From Lepiota brunneoincarnata (taxonomy: Eukaryota; Basidiomycota; Agaricomycetes; Agaricales; Agaricaceae): a stretch of DNA of 64,000 nucleotides. The translations under genes and the position numbers were made by a program. Each line of letters opens with the position of its first letter. Position 1 is the stretch's first letter. Below the pieces are notes generated by a model. The model was not told the DNA's origin, did no database searches, and was given only the letters and a program-made list of their open reading frames with translations. Shown here one piece after another: positions 9,716 through 19,576 of the stretch. The stretch lies in contig JAEBUN010000029.1 in the NCBI GenBank assembly GCA_023014365.1, forward strand, positions 310,001 through 374,000. The letters are read 5' to 3'.

Positions 9716-10888
9716 TTACCCCCTTCTAATCTTCAAACTCTGTTTTGAAGTCAATAGGCAGTGGGGTATGGGTGTGGGATGCAGGTCATGGAAGTAGTTG
9801 GCTCTAGTCATAGCCATAACCATCATAGGCGTAGTTGTAGTCATTGTATTGGCCATTGCCAATGATATCGTATGTTTGTCCAAAGGCAGTGGGATAGTGT
9901 TGCACCATTCTTTCAAGCGCAGCATTGCGACGGTTTTGGTGGTAGATGGGGCAGGTATGCATGTAGTGCCTGGGTGTGGAGTAGTTGCAATGGCAGCAGG
10001 TGTAGAGGGGGCAGCTGTGTGCCCAGTGACCATCTTGGTGACACTCAAAGCAACAATTTCTTCCAACATTGTATGAGTGGGTTGTTGCGGTTTGGGGTGT
10101 GGGGGTGGGGTTGGTACGATGTTGAGGGGGCCTTTGGGGTAGGGGTTGAGTTTCCTGCTGCTGATAGGCTTCCATTTGGTAGGTGAAGTCATCCACCGTT
10201 TGTTGTTGAGTTCTGGGTGGTGGTGCTGAGGTGGGGGGTACAACAACAGGCAGGGTAAGAGGGCTTGGAGGTTGTTCAGGGTTGAACTCATCAGTGGGTA
10301 GAGTGAACTCATTGGGGTGGTTGGTTGGGTTGCATCAGTTGAACTGAACTAGGGACTGCAGGTGTAACCCGTATACTGGTTGTGGAGCTACAATGCTCGG
10401 TAAAGATTCGGCAGAAGGTGGGGTCGGACCATAGTTGTTCAAACATATTCTGGTTTGCCTCTTTGACTCTTTTGACACTTTGTTTGGGGCCACATAGGCA
10501 GAGGAGGTTTTCGCAGAGTTGGAAGAAGCCATCACAAACTTCTGTTGATATTGCTGGCATTGGTGCAATAAAAAGCGAAAAGATGAGGGTAGAGGCACTG
10601 TCAACTTCATTAAGATAGTCACTAATGGTAGTGACAAGCAGGGGAGTGGGGACGGTGGTTGGTGTTTTGACAGTGGGTGGAACGGGACAGGGGGGAGTGG
10701 TCTGTTGTGGTACATGGTGTTGGAGCAGTGTGTTTTCAGTGGTATTAAGGGCACTTTTGATGAGGAATTGATAGAGGATGTGGTTGGAGTCGGGTTGTGC
10801 AGACAAGGACCTGGTAGTTCCATCTAATGTAGGCAGAGTAGAAATAAGAGCAGATTCTGAAGGGAGTGAGCGGACAGAGGAAGGCATT
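9716..10888 (-). pseudogene. Gypsy-G ORF3: zinc-knuckle protein downstream of pol
   Basis: Two main open pieces in different frames (10309-10887, then 9804-10196). The N-part is Pro/Thr/Ser-rich with a helical middle (FFQLCENLLCLCG). The C-part has CFECHQDGHWAHSCP followed by a second Cys/His set (CCHCNYSTPRHYMHTC), then a Tyr/Asp-rich tail. The same double-knuckle layout is found in ORF3 of Gypsy-F and F2 at the same place, between integrase and 3' LTR. Function is unknown; nucleic-acid binding is the natural guess from CCHC knuckles. A frameshift near 10200-10300 separates the pieces. Confidence 0.75.
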
Positions 10889-11116
10889 CACTGTGAACCC
10901 CTACAGGTTGTGATTTACATCAGAAATAGTCAAGAAGTGAGAATTACACCAGATAGTGCCATTTTTAGGAGAGTATGTAATAATGACATTTTGATAATTA
11001 CACCAGATAATGCCGTTTTCTGAATAAAGGTCATAATTCTTTAATAATTTGATGTGAATTACGACACAGCCCCCACATTTTTCGACATAAATTACAACTG
11101 GTAGGGGTTCACAGTG
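10889..11116. mobile_element. MITE-like element, 228 bp, in Gypsy-G
   Basis: Starts CACTGTGAACCCCTAC and ends with its complement GTAGGGGTTCACAGTG. The inverted similarity extends about 33 bp inward (GGTTGTGATTTA against TAAATTACAACT). ATT flanks both ends (10886-10888, 11117-11119), a 3-bp duplication as in PIF/Harbinger-type elements. It has no coding capacity. An internal direct repeat of ACACCAGATA lies near 10945 and 11000. Confidence 0.75.
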
Positions 11117-14100
11117 ATTGTGCTGTTAAATGAGGTGGTACGGTTTATTTTCAGTAGGGGTGGTGGTGAGAACAACATGGTTTCTTCATGTTTTTAAGCA
11201 AGCAAACGACAGGTGTGTTTTCATCATTTCTGTTGAGTCCTTTGAGCCATTTATACTCCAATAGGAAAGCTACTGCATCTCCTTCATTGTGCATTTTGGG
11301 GATGATGGTTCCATCCATAGTTTCAGGTCTGATTTCATTGGGTACTGATTTGAAGTGGGACTCAGGTTCCCAGGTGTTTTCTGATTTGGGCCATCCAAGC
11401 CATTTGATGAGGTATTTGAGGCGGTTTTGTCATTTTTGGTGGTTTAGTATTGCTTTGATCTCATATACTTCTTCGCCTTCGACAATTTGAGGTGGGGGTT
11501 GGATGTAGTTGGGTCCATATGTTTCGGTTTCAGTGTATGGCATGAGGAGTTGGGTGTGGAATACAGGGTGGATCTTCCAGCGTTTAGGAAGTTCGAGTTG
11601 ATATGAAATGGGGGATAGAACGTCAAGGATACTGAATGGTCCAAGATGTTTGGAGGCCATTTTATGCATGACATATGGAGTATTTAAGTTGTGGGTGTCA
11701 AGCCAAACCATTTGATTCTCATGGAATGGGGTCAACTTTGACTGATGTCAGTTTTCCATGGGTTTCATGGCAGTCTCATGTGCAGTTTAAGCATTTCAGT
11801 GATATAGATTGATGAGTTCTATGCAGTTGTTGACAGTGGGAGATTTGGTTTCATGGAGGACTGGTAGGAAGTGCTTTCAGTTGTATTCCCATGATAATTT
11901 TGAATGGTGTTTGTTTTTGTAAGGTGTACGGTCAGCTATTGTAAGTGAATTCAAGGAGGGGAAGGGCCTGTGACCAATTTTCAGGATGATGCAAACAGAA
12001 AATGGAGAGATACGCTTGGGTCTCCTGATGTGAGTGTTCGGTAGCTCCATCTGCTTCTGGGTGGTAGGCTGTGGTCATCGCAGGGGTTATTTTGAGTCAT
12101 TCTAACAGTTTCTGGAATGAGTGCACAGTAAAGTGTGGATCGTGGTCAGATATGATATGTTTGGGTAGGCCATAATGCAAGTAAACCTTGTTGAGAATGA
12201 TGTCAGCAATGTTGTCGGCGGTCGCAGTTTTGTTAGTAGCAGTGAGAATTACCCCCTTCGAGAGTCCATGGTCCACAATGGACAGAATCGAGTCAAAACC
12301 AGCAGAGGGAGGGAGGTCAGTGATGAGATCCATCAAGATCTGAGCAAATGGGCAGTTCAATTTGGGGGCTGGGATAGGGGTAAAGGCAGGCTTGGCAGGG
12401 TGTCAGTTAATTTTAAACTGTTGACAGTCAGCACATCCTTTGACATAATCACATGTAAAACTAGCCATACTGGGCCAGTAGAAATCATGCTCCAATGCGT
12501 GAAGGGTCATGTCAATACCAGGGTGACCTGCGGTGGGGGAATTATGGTACTTCCATATGATATGGTGGCAGAGTTCAAGGTCTTCTGGTGGAACAGTTCT
12601 GCCTTCATAAGTGACAATTAAACCTTTTGGGGTTTGCATTATGGAGTAGCAGGAATCTATCGGGATATACGGAGGGGTCATGAGGGCAGTGATTTGTTTG
12701 GTGGTATGCGGGTTGTAGTTATTGTGGCAAAGTATATCATCACGGGTTTCTTGGTTGATGGTGTTGACAAATATAGATTCAGGTAAAACTGTTACGGATT
12801 TATTATCTTCATCTTCATCAGGAATATGATCAGGATGGTGGGAGAGGGTGTTGGCAGTGGGTATTCTTGTACCGGGTACATGTTCGATTTGGAGGTTAAA
12901 GTGGGAGAGGAATTGATGCCAGCAGGCTTGGCGTCAGTTTATATCCTGCGGTTTCTTCCAGTAAGTAAGATTCTGGTGATCTGTACAAACTTTAATGGGG
13001 AAGGGTCCTCCTTCCAAATAATGGCACCATTCACCTAAGGCATGGATTATAGTGAGTAATTCACGGTTGTGAATATTGTAGTTTTGTTTGGTGGGTGTAA
13101 GGGTTTTTGATAGGAAAGCCACGGGGTGGCATTGATTATTAATATCAGTTTGATAAAGTACAGCTCCAGTAGCGTATTTCAAAGTGTCGCATTCAATTTT
13201 GAATGGTTTTGACTGGTTGGGCATTGTGAGTATGGGTTGCTTTGAAAACTGAAGTTTCAGAGCATCAAACAAGTCTCGGCATTTGTCGGTCCATTCAAAT
13301 AGTCACTTAGTCAACATAAGAGCATTAAGAGGTCGGGTGATAGCAGAATAGCTGTGGATAAACTTCTGGTAAAAGTTGCAGAATCTGATGAATTTGCAGA
13401 CATCTTTGGTACATTTTGGAATGGGCCATTGGGCAATTCCAGCTAGTTTGACTGGGTCCATTTCAATTTTGTTGGGCATAATAATCATACCAAGGTATTC
13501 CATATGATCACAATAGAATTCAATTTCTCGGTCTTGAGATAGATGTCATTCAAAGCCAAACACTCGAGAACCTCTTCCATGATGCAGTCATGTTCTTCCT
13601 GATTGCAGGCAAAGATGAGTATATTGTCCATATAAATTATGATTCCTCCTTTACGGATTGGGGACGCTAAGATGTTGTCCATAAATGCCTGGAAGGTTGT
13701 GGGGGAGTTGCACATTCCAAAGAACATGATGGTTGGTTTGAAAAGTCCAAGCAGGGTGTTAAATGCACCTTTCCATTTGTCTCCTTTCTTGATGCAAATG
13801 TTATTGTATCCGGCATGGATGTCAAGTTTGGAAAATATATGGGCTCCTTTTAGCTTATCCATAATCTTGGTAACCATCGGGATTCAGTATGCATTCTTGA
13901 CCATATGCTTATTGACATAGTGGTAGTCCTGGCAGGGGCGGAGCGAGCCATCCTTCTTGTTGACAAAGAAGAATGGAGAGGCCATCGGTGATTTTGATGG
14001 GCGGATGTATCCTTTGCGAAGGTTGTTGGAGATGAACTCTTTCAAAGAGTTGTCTTGGTTCAGGGAAAGCTTGTAAGCTTTCATTGTGATGGGTTTAAAC

Positions 14101-14190
14101 TTGGGCTTTAGTTCGATAGCGTGGTTGTAAGATCATTGGGGAGGGAATTGTTCAGCAGCCTTCTTGCTGAAATGACTCAACCATTGGTGA
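11117..14190 (-). pseudogene. Gypsy-G RT, RNase H, integrase and chromodomain
   Basis: RT runs from about 14080 ([18 protein letters not shown]) through LDIHAGYNN to IIIYMDNILI near 13630. The second Asp of the YMDD box is Asn here (GAC to AAC), a lethal change. RNase H (13272-12934) has TDHQNLTYW. The integrase zinc part has HHIIWKYH and CADCQQ; the core has LITDLPPS, ISDHDPHF and EADGATEH. A C-terminal chromodomain (YEIKAILNH, then LKYLIKWLGW, ENTWEP) is broken by TGA at about 11429-11431. Many stops are TGA where Gypsy-F has Arg. The chromodomain places it among the chromoviruses, whose integrase is thought to be steered to methylated histone H3. Confidence 0.88.
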
Positions 14191-14192
14191 AA

Positions 14193-15005
14193 TCAGCGGG
14201 GAACTTTGAGAGCAGGGTTGTTGACCTTTTTGTCTCCATGTTTAATTGCAAGTTCTGTAGCCTGGCTGGTTTGGTTGATCTCGAGCTCAACATGAGCAAG
14301 TTCAGCAGGTGTACTAATGATCTGATGCATCTCGGACTCTAGAGAGAACTCTTCATAGTCCTCATCGAGGAGAGGTTCATAGATTGGTTTGTGCAGGGTG
14401 TAGGAAAACTTTCCTTTGGGGTTGAATGCATTTAATTGGTCCATAGTGAGGGTAGCGATATTGATTAGATGGTTATTGTATGTCAAGTACTCAGGATGGT
14501 GGTTGTGCTTCTTTTCTTTTCTCCATTGGAACGTACAACATTTCCAATCGATCTTTGGGTTGACTTTGTTAAGCCATGGGAAACCAAGGACCATTGGTTT
14601 CAAACCGGTTGCTGCAACGTAGGCAGTGATGGGAATCAATCGACCATTGATTATGGTGCAGAAGGTAGAGTAGTGGGTAATCATTCCATTCAGGTTGTTT
14701 GATCCATCGAAATTGCACATGTTAATTCCTTGGGGAAGTGCCTGCTTCCATAGATGATGTTCGGTGACAAAATCTTCAGATATGAAATTTCCTTGAGCTC
14801 CAGAGTCAAGGAGGGCAATAAGTGGGACATCTTTTTGTTCTCTCAGGCTCTGCACCTTTAAAGGAAGATATATGGATTTATTGTTTGAAGTAGATGTGAG
14901 AGTTACAACATTACAAGAGAGAGGGAAACTGGGAGGGGCTGACATTGAACAGAACCCCTGAATCAAAAATTTGCAAATAGTTGCATAGTTGGGTCTTTGG
15001 ACCAA
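14193..15005 (-). pseudogene. Gypsy-G aspartic protease region
   Basis: 270 open codons containing LIALLDSGAQGNFI, the pepsin-like retroviral protease active site (Asp-Ser-Gly), then AYVAATGLKPMVLGFPWL, also conserved in Gypsy-F (IGFPWLEQ). A linker to RT follows. This enzyme cleaves the polyprotein. The segment is open, but the polyprotein around it is broken. Confidence 0.85.
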
Positions 15006-15076
15006 GTCTCGTAGACTTCAATGGCTTCAGTTTTGGGAATAGATTTGATGATAGAACAGATTTTAAGGGATGCATT

Positions 15077-16202
15077 TCATATGTTGGTTGCCTTATCAAT
15101 TTTCAGTTGTGGTCTGGCAACGTTGGGGCATATGCGGGAGATGTGGCCAGGTTTAAAGCAGCAGAAGCACAGGCCTTTCTCATAGGCACACTTTTCTTTG
15201 GGTGTAAAGATGGCATTGATATTGATGTCATCATTGTGGGGGAAATGATCTGGTTGGTCTTCTTCAGCTTCTTCTTGATCGGGGTGTGGATCACCAGGGA
15301 TATTAAAAGAAGGGTAATATTTGGGACCTTCATCAAGGTACATGTTGTCAATCTCCATAGTGTTTGGATCACATGATGGATGGAATTGGTAGTGGCAGTT
15401 TGGTCCAGCATAGGACAATTATTGTTGTGGTCAGTGATACAGTTGTTGTGGACAGCAGTAGTTATTGGCGGGAATGGGATGTGGGCGGAATCCTGGATGC
15501 GGTCCAAGGATTGTAGAGGCGGTGCGCCAGTTGTGGTTGATCTGAATAGCATGGCAGTACCATTCATTTATGGTGTTGGGCGGGTTTGGATTGGTGAGGA
15601 TTTTGTAGGCGAGGTTCTGGTTGATAATGTTTTGGAACTTTTCTATGAGAGCGCAATCTTCTGTGAGTCCTGAACAGTGGATGAGAGTTTTGAACTCTGC
15701 GATAACATCTTCGACATTACAGGATCCTTGACGAAGAGTGTTAAGGTTGTGGAAGGCTTGGGAAGGGACATCAACGAACGAGAATGCTTTGGTGAACTCT
15801 TCAATGAGTTTGTTGTAGGTTCCAGGGGTAAAAATGCCCCAAATCTGTTTGGACTGAAAGTATTGGTTCTTCCAGTTGCTGGCTTCACCAGTTTTAAGCA
15901 GGGACAAGAAGAATACAATCTTCTTATCATCACTGTTATAGATGTTGGAGTTACCATAGAGGTAGAGTGCTATGGAATTAATGAACTCTTGGAAGTTTTT
16001 GCAGTTGCCAGTTGAACAGTGCTGGTTTCTCAAATGATAATTCTTTGTAGCCGTTATGCTGCGGTTGTTGTGGTGGTGGTGATGGGCCTCATAGGCCAAA
16101 AGGGGTTCCAGGTGGTCCAGGCAGTCCTAGTGGGCCTCCGGGTGGTCCTGGTGGGCCAGGAGGTGGATGGTTGGCAGGTGCATTGCCCATAGTCTCAGAC
16201 AT
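15077..16202 (-). pseudogene. Gypsy-G gag
   Basis: A probable start MSETMGNAPANHPPPGPPGP at 16202 leads through a Pro/Gly-rich stretch to the Gag capsid-like region (FINSIALYLYGN, FFLSLLKTGEASNW, LHCSGLTEDCALIE), then to a C-part at 15418-15077 with the CCHC nucleocapsid knuckle CFCCFKPGHISRIC. The layout parallels Gypsy-F gag. Frameshifts near 16060 and 15425 and at least one in-frame TGA disable it. The region 16203-16880 upstream is untranslated leader with Pro-rich open frames of uncertain value. Confidence 0.8.
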
Positions 16203-16880
16203 GGGTGCAGAGGGAGGTGAGGGTGGAGGGAAGGGTTGCAGGTTGCGGGGGAGCTGGTACTATCCAGGTTCAATCTGATGGATAGGAAAACATAAGGGAC
16301 CTCCTGTACTTGTAGGTTGCTTCAAGCAAACCAAAGGGGAGTTGAGGCGGTTCTACATGTGATGGTTCAGTAATCTGGGTGGCTATGTGAATGGTGGTAT
16401 CCACTGGTTTGGGTGGGGTTGTGTATATGGGTTGGTTGGACTCAGGAGAAGATGAAGGAACACAAAAAGAAGGAGTAGGGCAAGGAGTTGATGGAGTGGC
16501 ATGAGGGGTAACAGATGGTTGAGAAGGTCCTGGAGATCCAGAACCAGACTGTGAGATTCTAGGGTAGGACGGTCTGTCCTGGCTTTGAAGTAACTACCCA
16601 TGATGGGCAACAGTGTCTTTTCCAGTAAAGAGGAACCAACGAGAATTTAAGATCCACTTAAGATGTTCAACAAGATCAACAAGGAATCCAAGAACCTATA
16701 AAGACGCTGGGGTGCAAAGGTTCAGAAGAACAACAGCCAGAGTTCTTCGGGGTGAAGACCGTGTCAGACGCTCAAATAGACGAGCAATGATCCTCAACAG
16801 ATTACAGTTCTGTCTAGACCTCACAGTTAACAGTACTGTGCAAACCAAGGAGAGCAAGAAGAGAGGAGAGAGGCAACAAG

Positions 16881-16893
16881 TAGCTTTGTCTTT
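16881..16893 (-). other. Gypsy-G self-primer site
   Basis: Sense-strand AAAGACAAAGCTA directly after the 5' LTR. Twelve bases (AAGACAAAGCTA) are complementary to TAGCTTTGTCTT inside the LTR (plus-strand 17021-17032), about 35 bases after a TATATATA box. This is the arrangement of Tf1-type self-priming, where the 5' end of the RNA folds back as primer. No tRNA-type TGG start is present. Confidence 0.7.
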
Positions 16894-17227
16894 TGTTACA
16901 CAGGTTAGGCATCTACAATGCTCAATGTGGTATATGATGTGTAGACATGTAGACCGTTGAGTAATGTGAGCAAGTCTAAGGTGATGCCAAAGAGCAGGAA
17001 CAAAATACTGTGTATAAAATAAGACAAAGCTAGGGATTACAAGTAATACCTAAGTCTATATATACTGCTGGGGCAACTGGCATGTGATAAAAGAAAGAAT
17101 CACATGTGAACAAATGAGAATCACAGGCCAAAAGGGAACTAACTATAGATGGGTGGTGGCATGTGATAACTAAATATAAACAGGTGCTGACAATGGGCAG
17201 TAGCATGTGATAAACAAAGATAGACAG
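16894..17227 (-). repeat. Gypsy-G 5' LTR, truncated at its outer end
   Basis: Aligns with 9349-9680. The last 35 or so bases (ATGGGCAC to GGTAACA) are replaced by the Gypsy-E LTR beginning at 17228. Confidence 0.88.
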
Positions 17228-17781
17228 TGAAAAGGAGGAAACATTTGTGGGTTTTAATATAGATAAAGGGCTTGTTCTCACTAAGCTTAGTTGAAATTTG
17301 ATAAGCTTAGGTTAATACAAGTAGTATAAGATAGATAATGAACAGTTTTGTCTTTTAGGGTGTTCTGGGGGTGTGTTCTTACAGCGAAATTCAAGAGAAT
17401 AGTGTTTTTAGAGGTTAACAAACAGCCTGTTGAAGTTATCTTAGCTGTATGGTGCAACAGTGAAAGGACAATCCCTGTCAATTCAAAGTGCAGGGTCTCT
17501 AGTCTCTGGTCTCTGGTCTCTGAACTCTGTTCTCTGTCTCTGTCTCTGTCTCTAGCACTCTGGAACTCTAAACTCTGGACTCTGTTCTCTGTCTCTGTCT
17601 CTGGGTTGGTTGACAACCGAAGAAATCACACTTAACAATGCACACTAAGTAGTCCTCTGAAACCGTTCTTAATCATGGCTCGCAGACTTGCATGTGGAAG
17701 CAGGGGTGAGACCTCTTGCTTCTCCATGAACAAGTGCAACCGTATTAATATTGTTTAGATACATACAAGAGATAGTAAATA
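17228..17781 (-). repeat. Gypsy-E 3' LTR, outer piece
   Basis: Begins TGAAAAGG on the plus strand, contains a CTCTGT-rich microsatellite (17494-17605), and stops at AAATA (17777-17781), the left TSD of Gypsy-F. Continues at 26842. Confidence 0.92.
17494..17605. repeat. CTCTGT/TCTCTG microsatellite in E LTRs
   Basis: Imperfect tandem array. The corresponding arrays near 40547, 49318 and 63520 have different unit numbers, so it is a length-variable marker within this LTR family. Confidence 0.85.
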
Positions 17782-18167
17782 TGTTACCCAGGTTAGGGGT
17801 TCGCTCTTGAGTAGCACGGCGTTCGTGGCAAGATGTCTATACAGACTTGGTCTTGTCCTACTAGGCGTGACTTAGAGACGACGGAGCACTATAGTCCAGC
17901 CGGTTTAAGGGCAAAGAGGTATAGGAGGCAAGAACTGTATAACACTAAGATAAGGATACAAGGTATTGTACTGTATCCTTATATACATCTAAGTGTGGCT
18001 GTACTCCTACTATAATAGTCCAGACCGGGGTAACTATGAGTCAGAGATAAGAAAACATGAGGCGTATACTAAGAATAGTCCTTCTGATGTACACTACTGA
18101 TAGTTTCATAGTGACATGGGAATGTGAGCTAAAAATAATTGTCCTTCTGATGTGGTTTCTGATAACA
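17782..18167 (-). repeat. Gypsy-F 3' LTR (386 bp)
   Basis: Matches 26460-26836 and the F2 LTRs. An inverted pair GAGTTGT/ACAACTC lies just inside the element at 18183-18203 and is also present in F2 (53639-53660), immediately before the 3' LTR. Confidence 0.93.
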
Positions 18168-18204
18168 TTAGGTCCGTTTCTAGAGTTGTTTTCCATACAA
18201 CTCG

Positions 18205-19574
18205 TTAGTTTCCTTCTTCCGGGTATTCGGCTAAGTAGTTTGGTTCGTAGTAATCGATCTGGGGTAGGTCGGTGGAGTCTGGTCTGGGGGGAATGACGGG
18301 GGAGAAGGTAGGAGTGGGAGTTCTGTGAAGATCGAGTGCGGTGGCGGTTTCTGGGGATGGGGGCTGTCCTGGGTAAAAGATATCATAGAGAAGGCGTCTG
18401 AAATGGGGACTTTCGATTCTTTCTTCTGGTGGGGTGAGTTGGTTTGTTTCAGAAGGAACCACATGGTTCTCCTGTGATGTTTGATTCGGCCACGTCGTCA
18501 TAGCATTCCTCATAATAATCGTCGTGGGTGAGGTCGATGTATCGATGGTGAGTTGTGGGAGTGGTCGAGGGACGGGTTGTAGGATTTCTGGAGTAGGGGG
18601 CGTGTCGAGTCTTTCGACTTGGGCATTCGGTCCGTTTATGGCGCGGTTGAAAGACGGCGCAGTGGGGGCATCTGTATTTGATGCAATCGTATGAGTAGTG
18701 CCCTGGGGCAGTATTGCTTACATCCGAGGCAGGCAAATTGGGGGCAATCCATGGCCCAGTGTCCTGTGTGTCTGCATTGGATGCAGACCGATCTGTCGGT
18801 GGTTCGGGGGTTGGTTCGCTGGTGAATGGGATTGGGGGAGTTCCGAATCGGGACGTTGTTACTGGTGACGGTGTGGGTGGTGTCCTTGGTGGGGGTGAGA
18901 AGTCTGAAGGGATTTCTGATACTGGCGGGCTTTCTTCCCTTACTGGGGGCAGTGGTGATGATGGCGGCAGTGGTCGTCGTGGTAGTGGTGGGGATGGTTG
19001 TGGTGGGGGGCTGCGAGGTATGTACCTCATTTCGTTTGGGTAGGTTCTTCGACACCTCGGACATGAGGCCCGATCTTGAGCGGAGAAGTCGCTCGAGTGA
19101 TTCTGCCCAGGCACGTTGCGTATTGTACGCAGTAGCGAGAGCCTTAGTCTGTCGTACGTGGTGGGTATAGTCGTACCAGAGTTGTCGGTCGTATTCTGAA
19201 ATTGGAGTGTGTTCCAATTTAATCGTAAAGGCTCCGTCAGTGGCAGCCTCGCGCAGATCTCTGTCAGAAGGGTGATCTGGTCCATATGATCGTGCTCCAG
19301 CTGTATGGTATCTAAGGGAGGCGGCTGGGGCAGCTGTTGGTTCTGGGGTGTCATTGGGGTCAGGGGTCTCGTCCCTGGGGGAGGCGTATGTTGCGGCGAA
19401 GGTGTGAGAGGGGGTGTAGGGAGACGGGGCCGGAACGGGAGTTGTTTGAAGTGTTGTATGTTCGACGCTTGCATTGTTTATGATGACGACGGAGGATGAT
19501 GAGGAGGTTGGTGAAGGTGTTGTTGAAAAAGGGGGAGTAGTTTGGGGGCGAGTGAGGTCGAGGTTCATGGGCAT
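18205..19574 (-). pseudogene. Gypsy-F ORF3: Pro/Thr-rich zinc-knuckle protein after pol
   Basis: Begins MPMNLDLTRPQTTPPFSTT at 19574, three bases after the pol stop. A low-complexity Pro/Ser/Thr N-part is followed by a helical segment (SEYDRQLWYDYTHHVRQTKAL) and another Pro/Thr stretch. Then come CIQCRHTGHWAMDCP, CLGCKQY, CIKYRCPHC and HKRTECP: a CCHC knuckle and two more Cys/His groups. The acidic C-part ends NYLAEYPEEGN at 18205. Frameshifts near 18700 and 18480 split it. The same ORF is in F2 (51874-53637) and a related one in Gypsy-G. Product unknown; likely nucleic-acid binding. Confidence 0.75.
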
Positions 19575-19576
19575 CT

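Larger units (their letters stand above)
9349..17227 (-). mobile_element. Gypsy-G: chromodomain Ty3/Gypsy element (chromovirus), minus strand, right end truncated
   Basis: Order on the minus strand from the right: truncated 5' LTR (16894-17227), self-complementary primer site, gag, protease, RT, RNase H, integrase with chromodomain, a MITE insertion, a zinc-knuckle ORF3, and the 3' LTR (9349-9715). LTR ends are TGTTA and TAACA. Its 5' LTR is cut by Gypsy-E at 17228 and the right flank and TSD are missing. All enzyme regions carry TGA or frameshift lesions. Confidence 0.9.

Noticed and set aside
18714..19170. Gly/Val-rich plus-strand ORFs opposite Gypsy-F ORF3
   Set aside because: Shadow frames of the Pro/Thr-rich minus-strand ORF3.
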